Shown piece after piece: positions 10,416-21,792 of a stretch of DNA of 64,000 bases. The position numbers and the translations under genes were made by a program. The stretch covers positions 6,114,501 to 6,178,500 of the forward strand of contig CM040748.1 in NCBI GenBank assembly GCA_022829145.1. Reading direction: 5' to 3'. The notes beneath the pieces are model-generated. The model had not been told where the DNA came from. It saw only the letters and a program-made list of their open reading frames with translations, and did no database searches. Source of the DNA: Albula goreensis (taxonomy: Eukaryota > Chordata > Actinopteri > Albuliformes > Albulidae). Each line of letters starts with the position of its first letter. The stretch's first letter is position 1.

Positions 10416-11378
10416 CTGCAAACACAGCGGGAAGGGAATGTCACAGCCAATGTAAATGTCACCATCCCAGAGAGGAGAAGAGGAGGGGCATGCTGTAGGA
10501 CACCTCCATTCACACACTGCCACCATCCACTGTGAATGTGCTCCATACCAGTGCCTTAAAAGCTTCCTCACTTAAAAAAAGCCACAGCAACAACAAAAAA
10601 AAACACTAGACTTCATTCCAGTTAATAAACTTAGTTAAATTCTGGAGGCATAGTGGAGATAAATGAATGTAATGGAAATAAAGGACTATGATGGACTGTG
10701 ATTGGACCAAAAGCCAAGGTCTCTTATAAGTCACCTGAATATACATATACTAAGTAAAATAGCTTACTTGGGAAATGATAAACAAAACAAAATAATTTCA
10801 TTTAAAATTAAATTTTCATCTTTTGTTTACTAAGCTTCTAGGTAGTTACAGTCCCTGATAACCCTGATGGATGAAAGCTGCTCCAATTATTACTGCAATT
10901 TTTAGTCAACAAATTTACTGACACAGATTAATTCAGACACAAACAAATCTGCTTTTCCAGCCAAGGCTGGCATTTCAAGAGGCAATATTTGAGGGTTTTT
11001 CCATTCAAATATTAACAAATAGCTGCGGTAACTAAGCAAAGATAGGAGAATGGGATTTGAAACACCTCGGCTCATGCTTGTATCTGCCATCCTGAAGTCC
11101 TTGCCCTGGGTCACTCTGCTGTTTGAATGCATTAACTTCACAAGGCCAATCGGTGAGCAAGGGGGCCAAAAACAGCCAATCATTCTCGTTACTCAGGAAA
11201 CGGGGCGTTACCAAGTAATACGGTCATGCAGCGTGTGTTTTCCCCAAAGAAATCAGTACATGTTATTCACTTTCATTGAAATCTTAAAAGTTCATGTGAT
11301 TTCCTTTTGTTGCCACTAGGGTGAACATTCACATATTTTGCCCCTGTGAGTACAAACGTGTAAGAGAGTGCTCTTCAC
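10416..11378 (-). other. sdk1: sdk1 intron, no recognised element
   Basis: Intron of 963 bases inside FNIII 13. It is unique-looking sequence without repeats or ORFs that I can defend. Confidence 0.8.
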
Positions 11379-11504
11379 CTGAAGGACGGGCTTCGATGAC
11401 ATAACCAGTGACTGGCCCTCCCCCTGTATCTCCTGGTGACCAATGAATGGTCAGGGATGAGGAAGACTTTGTGATTGACATCTGGAGGGGAGAACCCGGA
11501 GACC
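11379..11504 (-). CDS. sdk1: sdk1 FNIII 13, first half
   Basis: This 126-base exon (phase 1 both ends) encodes GSPGSPLQMSITKSSSSLTI, HWSPGDTGGGPVTGYVIEAR and PS. It holds strands A to C with the core tryptophan of HWSPGD; mammalian SDK1 has GYVIEARPSDEGLWD across the same junction. The FNIII start GSPGSP follows the end of domain 12. Confidence 0.94.
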
Positions 11505-12002
11505 CTGCGGGTAGGAAGAAAAATATTTGCTGAACAGGACTGCAGCATCTGCCGGACAAACAACTTTGCTTGAAAACTGACCGTCATTTCAAACGATACA
11601 GTGCTGTGTTCAAAGGCAGTTTCCCACTGGGTGCCTGTACTCTGTTCTCCCCCACGAGAGGAACTACAGACCCCTCATGAAGTTGGCAAACATGAAAGAA
11701 AAAGGCGGACACACATGGAGAGACCCCCCAACCCCGCAGCCACCACCAGCTGACGGGAGAAAGTGCAGCATATATGGCTCAGCGTTTAATGAGCGAAATC
11801 GATGAAAGTTTGCAATGTTGCCTCCTCGCTCAAACCACACTCCTGTGAGCTATTGATCCATATTTGATGAAGTGCTTTTCTGCTGTGAATCCCTGATGTG
11901 TCTTCATGGAGCATGAAAGTCTTCGGGGGGCTTGAGCGACCCGTTCCCCCACTCCCAACCCCAACCCCACACACATTCTCTCCCCCCTGCCGTGTCCCTC
12001 AC
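11505..12002 (-). other. sdk1: sdk1 intron, short
   Basis: Intron of 498 bases between FNIII 12 and 13. A C-rich patch lies near 11943-12000 (plus strand). Nothing else is recognised. Confidence 0.8.
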
Positions 12003-12164
12003 CTTGCACCGGTCCCGCTGTGATATTAGCCTCCAGCTCCGGCCCAAAGCTGATGGTCTTGGCCTGCACCCGGAAGCAATATGTCACGCCCTTGGTCAGG
12101 TCCCGCACCTTCAGCCAGCGCTGCCAGTTGCCCTTGATGTCCACGGTCACCACTTTGCTCACAC
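12003..12164 (-). CDS. sdk1: sdk1 FNIII 12, second half
   Basis: This 162-base exon (phase 1 both ends) encodes [40 protein letters not shown] and [14 protein letters not shown]. Family sequence [22 protein letters not shown] is almost identical. NIT is a potential N-glycosylation site. Confidence 0.95.
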
Positions 12165-12871
12165 CTGAGGCAAAGTCAGAGAGGATGGCAACACTTGAGT
12201 CAGCGGGCAGTATGCGAGGACCACAACTACAGTACAGAAGAATACCAAAAACCCCATAGTATGAGCTCAGATATCCAATTCAACAGCACACTTCTCACAC
12301 AATCTCTTCAAGTTAACCTCACCTGCTGATAAGTCAAATTATCATAATGCAAAAAAAATGGGTGGGGCAACAAACTGTTAATCACTTGTCAATTCTTGCT
12401 TCTGCCAATCAAGAGGGTTTGTTCTTTGTAACAAAACAATGATTGGTTAAAATCAGTGGGTCACTGGCAACATATGGCCGACTCCACCCATTTATGGTGT
12501 AATGACACCTTATCCTCCAATCACTCATTTAAGCAACGGTGGTTTCTCACATGACATCCTGTCATTAGATGAAAACTTAATTATTCCTACTGCAACCTGA
12601 CGATTTTGGAAAAGGAGAAGCCCCGATACACACTATGCCATTTTAATAAACTGCCCACAAAAGAGGATTCGAGGTCATCCCACTTGAAGGCAACTGTGTG
12701 CCACTGGAGTAACTTATGTGGAAGTAAATCCGGAGCCCACGTATTCTTATGAAACAAGCCTAGCAGTGCGCAGCTTGTTCTGTTCTCTTGCGATTTTGCC
12801 TTTGGCTGCTTCAGGCTCAGTCTAAGGCAGTCACCCACGCAGAGAGGAGACGGATCGGATAGGGCGCTCAC
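12165..12871 (-). other. sdk1: sdk1 intron, no recognised element
   Basis: Intron of 707 bases inside FNIII 12. No repeat or RNA gene is visible. Confidence 0.8.
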
Positions 12872-13009
12872 CGTGTATGGGAGCGGTGGGCTCGTACACC
12901 ACCCGGTACCCCTCTACCACACCGTTGGGCGATAGGGGGGCACCCCAGGACACGTTGAGGGTGGTGGTGGTGACTTCGGAGAAGGTGATGAAGCTGGGAA
13001 CACTGGGAG
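12872..13009 (-). CDS. sdk1: sdk1 FNIII 12, first half
   Basis: This 138-base exon (phase 1 both ends) encodes APSVPSFITFSEVTTTTLNV, SWGAPLSPNGVVEGYRVVYE and PTAPIH. It shows the FNIII A to C strands with SWGAP and NGVVEGYRVVY; mammalian SDK1 has FLAFSEITSTTLNVSWGEP here. NVS is a potential N-glycosylation site. The acceptor is TCTTTAAG. Confidence 0.95.
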
Positions 13010-14774
13010 CTTAAAGACAAGTCACAGGGTTACTAGCAGCTCAGGGGAATATGACAACAATACAACTACAACAATACATGCAAAAAAGCTCAACATCAGC
13101 CAGTATATTGTTTAAACTGTATCCACACATATTCTGGCTCAAGAATACACATTAGCATCTAGAATATAAATTACCATCTAATATCTTCTGAGAGAACGCA
13201 ACAAGAGAGAACAAAAAAAAAATAGTTAAAACCCCTTGCACAGATCTGTCGTTTGATGCCAGGTCAGAGTGCGTCACGCTCTGAAAGACACGTGCCTCGG
13301 ACATTCGTACATGACGGAGTGAAGTAAACTCACGCGACGTGTCACTGAATGAGGTCAGCCACAGCACTTGAAAACTACACTGACGAAGGCGTGATGTGAC
13401 ATTTGCTTTACACTGCAAACTTCCTGGAGAGGATTAATTATCACTCATAATAATTGCCTATTACCACCTCTCACTCAGACTGTCAACCTTTTCTGTGTGC
13501 GTGCACTGTTATTCTTTTTATTGCTGCTTTACATAAACCAAGATAAGGCGTATTATTAACAGTCAAATTATTATTATTTTTTAATACATATCTGGGGCTG
13601 CATAGGATTAGTGCCTTCATTAATGTCACACTTTGAACAATGTCTCTGATGAAGCAAGACATGAAGGTAAATAAAAATCACAGGAACCAGCTCCATTTGG
13701 ATATGGAAACACACACCCCACCACCCCTCACCTCTGCTCCTTTTTAGGCCCTGCTAAATTACATTATTTAAACAAATCCGTGAAATGGACATGAGTAAAT
13801 AGGCTAACGGCGCAGTGATTAGCTTGTGCCGTGTAGGTATGAGAGTCTCTCTCTCACTCTCACTCTGGAGGGCTCTGCCTCGGGCGTGTCTGAGAGTGAC
13901 TGACACATGCCTCGTCCAATCAAAGGCCTCTGTTTCTGCCTAACAGCAGGTGGGCCTGTTTCATGCCTGAGGGTCCTGAAGGTATGATGTCACAGTGTAG
14001 CATTACAAGTTAAACACGACTAGAATATGGATTTGGACTCGCCTGAAGAAAATGTAAAAAAAAAAAAACACTCATCATTGAATAACATTATATCTTTAGT
14101 AAAGCAAACAGGAAATAATGGTTCTGCACTACATTCTACATGTACATTCTACAGTGAGAAAATGATGGGGGTGGAAGTGTTAAACTTCTTATAACACTTA
14201 GTTATAACACTTGTCATTTTGCCCATTTAATTGGTAAAAGTTATTTAAAAAATCACTGAGGTTTTATTGTGTAACATTCTTTGTTAGATACATGGCAACT
14301 TTTAAAGAGCAGTTCAAGGTTCCTCTCACGCACTGTGTTTTTATGGAAATCAAAATAATTCCTGAAAATAAAACTTGGTAAAAAAAAAAAAAAAAAAGCA
14401 GTTTTTCAGCACTATGGGTTTTCCCAGCTCTCTCTGATTACCGTGGATCCCGGTTTTGGATTCTTACTGGGAAAAGACACACCTTTTAAACCCTACAATG
14501 TATTAGGAAATTAAGTGCAGGTGCCCTGTAGGCATGGCCTCAGATTGCCCTGGTTTCCTCTCCCAGAGCGTGTCCTGCCATAGATCTATTTATGGGGTAG
14601 AGCGCTGCACAGTTAGACCCGTTTATTAAAATGTGAAACGTACCACACAGGACATGTAAAACACACTGTGCTGCTCTGGTCAGACGGCCACTGTGTTCTG
14701 CGCACACACACACACACACACACACCCGCAGCACTCAGCCAGGTGAGATGGAGGAGCCGTAGGGTTCTTCTCAC
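13010..14774 (-). other. sdk1: sdk1 intron with CA microsatellite
   Basis: Intron of 1,765 bases between FNIII 11 and 12. It contains a (CA)n run at 14702-14726, about 50 bases from the donor at 14775, and poly-A tracts (plus strand) near 14057 and 14381. No transposon was recognised. Confidence 0.8.
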
Positions 14775-14961
14775 CTGCCTGAAGAGTGCGCCCCCTCCTG
14801 GGTTCGCTCAAGGGCCCGTCCCCCGCGGCGTTGAACGCCGAAAGCTTCACCAGGTACGTGGTGTAGCTGGTCAGGTTCTTCAGCCTCACCGTCGTCTCGG
14901 GCACGAACAGGATCTTGACCTTCTCCGTCTCGTTCTGATTGTCCCTCTCCCAGTAATGGAT
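14775..14961 (-). CDS. sdk1: sdk1 FNIII 11, second half
   Basis: This 187-base exon (phase 0 in, phase 1 out) encodes IHYWERDNQNETEKVKILFV, PETTVRLKNLTSYTTYLVKL, SAFNAAGDGPLSEPRRGRTL and QA. Family sequence is IYYWEADSQNETEKMKVLFL. NET and NLT are potential N-glycosylation sites. The acceptor reads GCGAATTAG, with its pyrimidine tract 15-30 bases further upstream, so it looks weak, but frame and homology support it. Confidence 0.94.
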
Positions 14962-15612
14962 CTAATTCGCGTTACGGGGAAAAAGGAAAAGCGCCGGTCG
15001 TCAGCCACGGCGGCAGAGAGGCAGTTTCACACACCTTCGCACCCTTGTCACTGAGCAAAAAGGTTTTCCTGATGTTAAACACTCCTCACAGGTTTCCATC
15101 AATCTCTTTCTGAGGACAGAAGGTGTCATCAGGTGTTATCGCTGCTCCTAAGCTTTGATGGGGCATTTATCTTTCTGAAAATGCGTAAAGAATTGTTTTA
15201 TGTCTGAAACTTTTTCAATCTGATGTCGTGAACAGTAAGCCAAGAACAATCATTTATCCAGATTTAATACAAATGAATTCTAAATAGTTTCTGCTGATAC
15301 TCCTTATACAACATCTCCACCCCTACCTTCCTATTATACACCTTTTTATAAAGATTACAATGTGATGTATTGCTGTGGATAGACAATGTCAGTAGCTGAT
15401 ATGTTGGAAGAACATTTCTCTCCTTGAAAGCATGCAGGCAATAGCGAGGACCCAATCAAATTAAGTTTATTTAATGTTAGCTTCCATTATTCAGCTTCTT
15501 TTGGTTGTATCGTTCCATTCATCAACTGGGACAATGTCTGACACACCAGCTGACATATTTCATTTTTCATCATAGTTTCAGTTGCATAATTACCTCCTTT
15601 TTGACTACTTCA

Positions 15613-15858
15613 GCTGGAACCCAATCGAACCCAATTTGTTTCTTTAAGGGTATATGTAATTCAATCAAAACAGACTGCATTGGACTATGTGCTTTTCAAG
15701 AGTTTTTTCAATTTATTGGGGATAGGCAAACATGTCCTATGGAATGTGTTGTTTTTATTCTAATACAGAAAAGCATGTGCCCTTAAAATGACTTAAGTTT
15801 ATTTTGACTGTATTTCATATACTTTTAAGGAGGCATGTTCATTTGATTGGATCCCAGC
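15613..15858 (-). mobile_element. Short TIR element, copy 1 (MITE-like)
   Basis: The left end reads GCTGGAACCCAATCGAA and the right end is the inverted form of GCTGGGATCCAATCAAA, so the 246-bp unit has terminal inverted repeats of about 17 bases with three differences. Its inner sequence (TTTAAGGGTATATGTAATTC then AATCAAAACAGA) is the reverse complement of the inner part of the copies at 24723 and 30623. It has no coding capacity. The family is not one I can name; a non-autonomous DNA transposon is the best guess. Confidence 0.6.
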
Positions 15859-16767
15859 CAATACTTTTTGGCCTACCATCAACAGCATACTGCAAAGCAC
15901 AATTACATTCAATGCATTAAAAAGTAAAAATATTTTGGTTACTGCCATCATTCATGTGTAAAAGGAATGAAACTTTTCTAAATAATTCCTCACTTCCTCG
16001 CTTGAATATTATTTATCAACATCATTGAATGACTTGGAAAGCATCTATTTTTCAGCATGGTTTCTGTAACTGTAAATCACGATGTTGAGGGAGGTCTTCG
16101 CTTAGCCATTTCCATCACTGAATAACCTCAATCTGTCTAATGGAGGAAATCATGAGGAATCATTTTAAAATCATTCATGTTTTTAGATTATGGCTTCAGA
16201 TTAGGTCTTCAAAACATGCTCTTTATGTCTGGCCTTGACGCAAGGCTCTGTGCATTAGTAATGTAAAAAAAAAAAAACACTCGCTCACTCCACAAGAATA
16301 TTCACAGAACGCAAAAGAGAAGAAATGCTTTTTTCACAGCGCTGTAACTTTAGTCAGCCTTCAACGGAAGGTTAAGACAGATGCACTTTTCCCCCTACAC
16401 TATGAATAATAAGCTTGGCTACAGGCAAAATATTTGAATATAATTAAAGCACCTCTTTCTCCAGTTCCATTAAATTAATGAAAAACGGTCAGTTAATAGT
16501 TACTAGTAGAGGGACAAGTACTACCTCTAACTGTCCAGAATGCAGAATTTTGCCATGGCATAAGGGGACTATGGGCAAAGTCTATCAATCTAAAAACTGA
16601 GAGGAACGTCTATGTCAACAAAAAGTACAAACTACAAAAAACTGCTGTTTAATTGTTTTTATGGTTAAACAAATCAATAACGATTATTTAAACTTAAATT
16701 TAAATATTTCTCAGTCAAAATGTAAATGCCGTCATTCATTATTCATGTTACTATACATTACTTACAA

Positions 16768-16825
16768 TGTGTGTGTGAGAGAGTGTGTGTGTGTGTGTGT
16801 GTGTGAGCGAGTCTGTGAGAATGAG

Positions 16826-16859
<34 letters not shown>

Positions 16860-17290
16860 CGAGTCTGTGAGAGTACGTGTGAGGGAGTGTGTCAGTGTGT
16901 GTGAGAGTGTGGGTGAGAGAGAGTGTCTGGGAGAGTGTGTGTGTGTCAGCGAGTCTGTGAGAGTGTGAGTGAGAGAGTGTCTGAGAGAGTGTGTGTGTGT
17001 GTGCGTGTGTGTGTGAGCAAGAGTCTGTGAGAGTGTGTGTGAGGGAGTGTGTCGGTGTGTGTGAGAGTGTGAGTGAGAGAGTGTCTGAGAGAGTGTGTGA
17101 GAGTGTGTGTGTGTGTGTGTGAGCAAGAGTCTGTGAGAGTGTGTGTGAGGGAGTGTGTCGGTGTGTGTGAGAGTGTGTCAGTGAGAGTGTGTGTGAGAGT
17201 GCGCATGTGTGTGCGAGCGAGAGAGTCTGTGAGAGTGTGTGTGAGGGAGTGTGTCGGTGTATGTGAGCGAGAGAGTCTGTGAGAGTATGT
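16768..17290. repeat. GT/GA minisatellite next to a splice donor
   Basis: About 520 bases of GTGTGT runs broken by GAGA, with a recurring core GAGC(G/A)AG...TCTGTGAGAGT at roughly 16805, 16857, 16947, 17015, 17121, 17215 and 17265 (spacing about 50 to 106). On the transcribed strand it is CA/CT-rich with many CTCTCACAG words. It ends about 25 bases from the sdk1 donor at 17314/17315. Confidence 0.95.
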
Positions 17291-17314
17291 GAGGGAAATG
17301 GATAACACTCTCAC

Positions 17315-17430
17315 CTTGTAGCCCTGAATGTTGCCGTTCTGGGTTTCCACGGGGGGAGGTTCCCACAGCACCTCGAGCTGTGTGGATGATAGGCCATTCA
17401 CCTTAATGCTCTGAGGGGCCACCGACGGAG
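17315..17430 (-). CDS. sdk1: sdk1 FNIII 11, first half
   Basis: This 116-base exon (phase 1 in, phase 0 out) encodes APSVAPQSIKVNGLSSTQLE, VLWEPPPVETQNGNIQGYK. Family sequence APQNVQVTPLTASQLEVTWDPPP with NGNIQGYK is closely similar. The donor is AAG|GTGAGA, and the GT minisatellite follows within about 25 bases. Confidence 0.95.
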
Positions 17431-18792
17431 CTGCAAGGAACACACACGCAATCAGACATCACTCACAACCTCTGAAACTCATCCCATACAGCCATATCAC
17501 AAACAATCCGTGCATTGCCGGTGATGAAAAAAAAACACAAACAAAAAAACCCCTCATATCTCCATTTCAGAGATACATAAATAGGAAGTGTGTATCATCA
17601 TTTCTGCACTGTCAGTGTTTCATGGCTCTGCGGCTAATACAGTTTATTCAAAACACCACATGACTGAAACTTTTCCAACATAATGCAATAATAAAGCAGT
17701 TCCCCCCCCCTCTTTCCTTACAAAGCTGTCTTTTTGGAGAGAGAAGTTTATATTGCGATGCCAGTGATACATCTATCAGACTCAGGCTCTACACACAATC
17801 CGCACACCGTGTAGAGCAGTGGAAATTCACACAAAATGTGATTCATTTAATTGGTCTACCTTTGATCAAACACTAGGCTGCTCTTCCCCAGTTGCCTGTA
17901 CACTGCCTCAGCTCATTCTGAGACTCTTTCCTCCATCAGTAATTGATACGTTTTAACATTTTAAAAGTGTTCAAATTAAAAAAAAAAGCAAAAATGAATC
18001 CATATAGCAGAAAACAGTATAGGGCCCATACAAAGGATATGCCTTTTGTTTCCATGAGACCATTAGGAAATAACTGCAGCTATGAGAGGATACACAAGGA
18101 CACTGTGTTAATTTAACTGTTTTTACCGCAGTTATTTAGTGAGGATAATGAGCAGTATCAAAAAGCAACAAGCCAACTAGCATGCTGGAATTCAACAGAA
18201 GCATAAAAGGCACATCACATAACAGGCGATAGACAAAATAATCAAAGCACCAAATTGAAAACGTTTCATACTTTTGAAGTACCTAAATCAAAATTAAAAA
18301 GGAGGGTGCACGTGTGCTTCACATTAATGTCAATACGAAGGACCATTTTTACCCTGCTGTTCAAAAGTCAACACTCTTATGATCGTTTCTGAAGCAACAT
18401 GAGAGATCTAACTGATAGAAAGAAAAAAAAAAACAACAAATTGCACCAGAATGGCCTCTGTCACCGAAACGACATGAAACAGAGTTAAAAATCAAGATGG
18501 TATGCACCAAACAAGGAAAACTTCATCAGGCAGGGGAGGCAATCAAAGTCATTCAACACTCCAGCAACTAAAAACCATAAAACAATGAATCTATGCTTCC
18601 ATGAACCAGTCTCAACAAAAACCGCACATCATCTGAAAGCTGATATTTATGGCAGGGCTGCCTATTGGAAACTAAGGCAAGCTATTGCAACACCACACAG
18701 AACCTTGCGCAACATACAATAATTTCTGAGCGATAGAAGAAACTAATATGATCTCTAATGAATGGTCTTTTATTGTTTTTGTTATATCCAGA

Positions 18793-19102
18793 CAGGTTTA
18801 TATTTGAACCTGCAACCCACATTGCCTGCTCCCAACTGTTAAACTTGAAGGTGGTGGATCTGTTATGGTACTGGCAGCCATTTTGTGGGAGTCACTGGGT
18901 CCGATGATTACTCTGTATGGTAGAAGTACGGCCTTTTCTTTTCTGGCATTAAGGTACAACCATTGGTCATGCTCCTGAAAAACGATCTCTCTAAACACTC
19001 TGCTAAATGGGCTCAAAAGTGGATTTATGAACACCAGGGTGAAGTCAAACATCTTCCATGTCCTCCTCAAAAACCAGACCTGAACATCATTTAACATTTA
19101 TG
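18793..19102 (+). mobile_element. Tc1/mariner-like transposase relic
   Basis: The plus strand reads LLPTVKLEGGGSVMVLAAIL then WESLGPMITLYGRSTA, matching the 'GGGSVMVWAAISWQSLGPMITLHGRS' part of Tc1-like transposases. A second frame continues with LSKHSAKWAQKWIYEHQGEV, KHLPCPPQKPDLNII, the pattern 'VMEWPPQSPDLNPIE' of the DDE domain. Between the two parts the segment with the second catalytic aspartate is shortened, the frame changes, and stop codons are present. Neither terminal inverted repeat was found. It is a dead internal fragment. Confidence 0.85.
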
Positions 19103-20879
19103 TTAAGTCCTGGAATGCAGAGATTTCTATCTGATTTCAAAGAACGGGGCTTTTCTTCTTCAGAATGGCCAAACATCCCATTGTACACAGTTCAAAATGT
19201 AAGTCACATCATTTAAAGAAAGATTGCACTTTTTCTAAAGGAAAAGGTTCAATTTCTTACCAGTTGTTCTGTATTTATATACTGTTGGGTTTTTTTGTCT
19301 ACCCCTGTAAGAAGAAGACGGTACACTACACAGAAAATAATGTGCACATCACCGCTAGCGAAGCCACCAATTTTAAAGTTAATATACCATGATTACTATC
19401 CCCAGAGCAGAAAATGCTTTTAAATCCTGTTTCTCTGAATTATTTTTTGTTCTTATATGGAGTCATCTGTTTTTGTTTGTAAAAGCCCAGCATATTGACA
19501 CATTTCAGGCAGCAGACTCCAGAAGGGAAAAACGGGTTTCAGACTGTTGATTAGGCAACTGCTGCACAGAGGCGAGACAAATAGGAACTCGATGTGTGGG
19601 GCCCAAGAAGACATTGTGGAATTGGAGGAACTTAGAAAGACTGATGCGAGAAGAGCAGAGCAAATAAACAAAACCAGATGCCTTTCAAAAATCCTAGTTC
19701 TGGCTTCGTGATTATATGTTTGTGTGTTTGTGTGTGTGTGGTATTGAACAATGAAAGAGAATTCAGAATAACAGCAGAGTCAGAACAACTACTTTTTGGG
19801 TAAACCTGAATAACTTTCTTTTATATTACAGAGTACAGAGTGAGCACTTTTGATGTACCCCTGAGATGAGAAGAGGTCTCATCCATAAGGGTCACACAGT
19901 GGCCTGAGATAAAGAGGGTGCCGTGAGCAGGTCTTGGGGGGGGTCAGCACATGGCACCCCAGGAACCAACGTTCAAGGTCACAGGGCCAGACCCGACACA
20001 GTGGACGACCCCACACACTGCTTAGCAGGATCCGGCTAACGGAAGGAGAGCATGTCGCTCTACCTCTCTCTCTCTCTTCTTTATTGCTCTCTTTGAGGGC
20101 GGGGTGGGGGTGGGGGGGGGTCTGATCATCTGGCTCGACCTTCACGGACCTCCCTGGCTCCTCCTCATGCACCTCACCTTCAGGAGGTGAGGTAATCACC
20201 GGGCAACGAAACCCATTTGTTAGACTCCAGCCCTTCCCTCTGCTCAGTGTAATCTCCCAGCCTGCCCCTGTTCTAATGATGATGTTAATAACTTCAGCCA
20301 GGTTGCCTAGCCAGCTGCTTTGGTTCATTATAAGAGATTCATATTTACTGCTCCATTAAACCTCTCACCACGGCAGGAGAGAAAAAAAAGTATTGTTAGC
20401 AGACAAAAAAAACAGGAAAAATAGAACTACGCCCTCAACTAAACCAATTTGTTCACAACTTTATAATTTGGTGAAAGGACATCGTAAATAACTTGTACAC
20501 CATCTGGAGTGTCTCTTATAGATTGCTGTTTCAACTTTATTTGAGTGCCATTAAAAAAAGACAAAACAGTGCCAGGAAGAGCCTTCATTTTCCTCACCTC
20601 TACTTGTTTTTTAAAATTAAGATGTGCATCTATCTACCGCATAATAAAAGAATTTGTCTGCTAAGCTGAAGGGCCATGCAGAGGTATAAGAATTGGCAAT
20701 CTTCTGTAATTGATCAAATATGAGAAGCATGACAACTAATCTACTGCAGGCATAATCTGCAGTTAAACAGCCATGCAGTATTTGATTTTGCACACTGAAT
20801 CTTATTTTATAGATAATACCTCTATATCATTTTTATATCAAAGAACACTTTTGAAAAACATTGTATAAACAGTGACTAA

Positions 20880-21062
20880 GGTCGCCGGGTGGCTTGTCCT
20901 GCTAAGGCACTGGTTCTCAGTGCAGTGATGGGAACTACAGTGTGCTACTGAAGCCGGCCTGTGACCCAATTCATACTGTGACTGGGAGCTCATACAACTG
21001 CCTGTTGCAGTACCCAGAGAGGCTACAGAATGCACATCAAAAAGTATCTGTAAAAAAAATAA
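20880..21062 (+). mobile_element. SINE-like unit with A-rich end (tentative)
   Basis: The head GTCGCCGGGTGGCTTGTCCT followed by GCTAAGGCACTGG resembles a tRNA box A region, and the unit ends in AAAAAAAATAAAA. No clear box B is visible. I propose a SINE on structure only; a chance resemblance is possible. Confidence 0.35.
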
Positions 21063-21589
21063 AAGCCACTTCCTTTCTTTTTATTGTATCAAAGTTATGT
21101 CAAACTCACTGAACAGTTTCTTTATCGGATATCTATAATGACAACCAAGGATAAGCGAATTGATATAATTTGATGTGTTTTATATTTTTGATGGTCTTAA
21201 CTGGCTTGGATAATATGTTTTCATGATGTTCCTACATATCATGGGGTCAGTGATGTACAAGGCCATTATGCGGGATGTATTGTTTTTGTGGTTCCTTTCT
21301 CTAAATGGGGAGGGTCAAAGCTGAGCTTCCTGGAATGGCACCGTTGTTTTGAGTTGAGTCTGTGCTGAACCGTGAAAGACCAACGTTACATACTGTCCAG
21401 AATCCATCTTATATTACGGAACAGAATGAATTCAGTTTCTTGTAAAATAATGACCTCCACTTTCAGTGCAGCTTTCTACTGGGGAAAAAGTCTGCAGTGC
21501 TTTGAAACGGGGAGAATTACTTTGAAAAAGTAGAGGAACGCATGCATGCAAACACATGCACTCACACATGCATATAACTTTTCTTTTTG

Positions 21590-21792
21590 TGGCTGTTATT
21601 GTTACTACTGTTTGTATGTGTGTATATACTGTACACTTATGTTTATGTGCATATACACATTGTTCTGTTATTGTATTGTATTTATTTATTTATTTATTTA
21701 TGTTTTTCATTATAATGTTCCATGTGTTTGCTGCCATGCTTTGGCAATACAAATGAAAATATTGCCATGCCAATAAAGCATTTTTGATTTGA
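21590..21792 (+). mobile_element. LINE 3' end (CR1/L2/Rex1-like tail)
   Basis: The unit ends GCTTTGGCAATACAAATG ... TTGCCATGCCAATAAAGCAT followed by TTTTGATTTGA. Fish non-LTR retrotransposons of the CR1/L2/Rex1 kind commonly end in 'CTTTGGCAATAC...GTCATGCCAATAAAGC' followed by short TTGAA-type repeats. Upstream lies a (TTTA)n stretch (about 21671-21701). No reverse transcriptase is present, so it is a 5'-truncated copy. Confidence 0.55.

Larger units (their letters stand above)
14962..17314 (-). other. sdk1: sdk1 intron with inverted-repeat element and GT minisatellite
   Basis: Intron of 2,353 bases inside FNIII 11. It holds one copy of the 250-bp TIR repeat family (15613-15858), an orphan end of the same type near 15446, and a GT/GA minisatellite (about 16768-17290) that nearly touches the donor of the upstream exon. 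Confidence 0.85.

Noticed and set aside
16758-17443. Open frames of 122-165 residues rich in His, Thr and Ser (minus)
   Set aside because: They are translations of the GT minisatellite. Only the part over 17315-17430 is real coding sequence, and it belongs to the sdk1 exon.
19879-20328. 149-residue minus-strand open frame
   Set aside because: No domain, no family resemblance, Pro/Glu-biased by local composition, and it lies in the middle of an intron without splice-supported ends.
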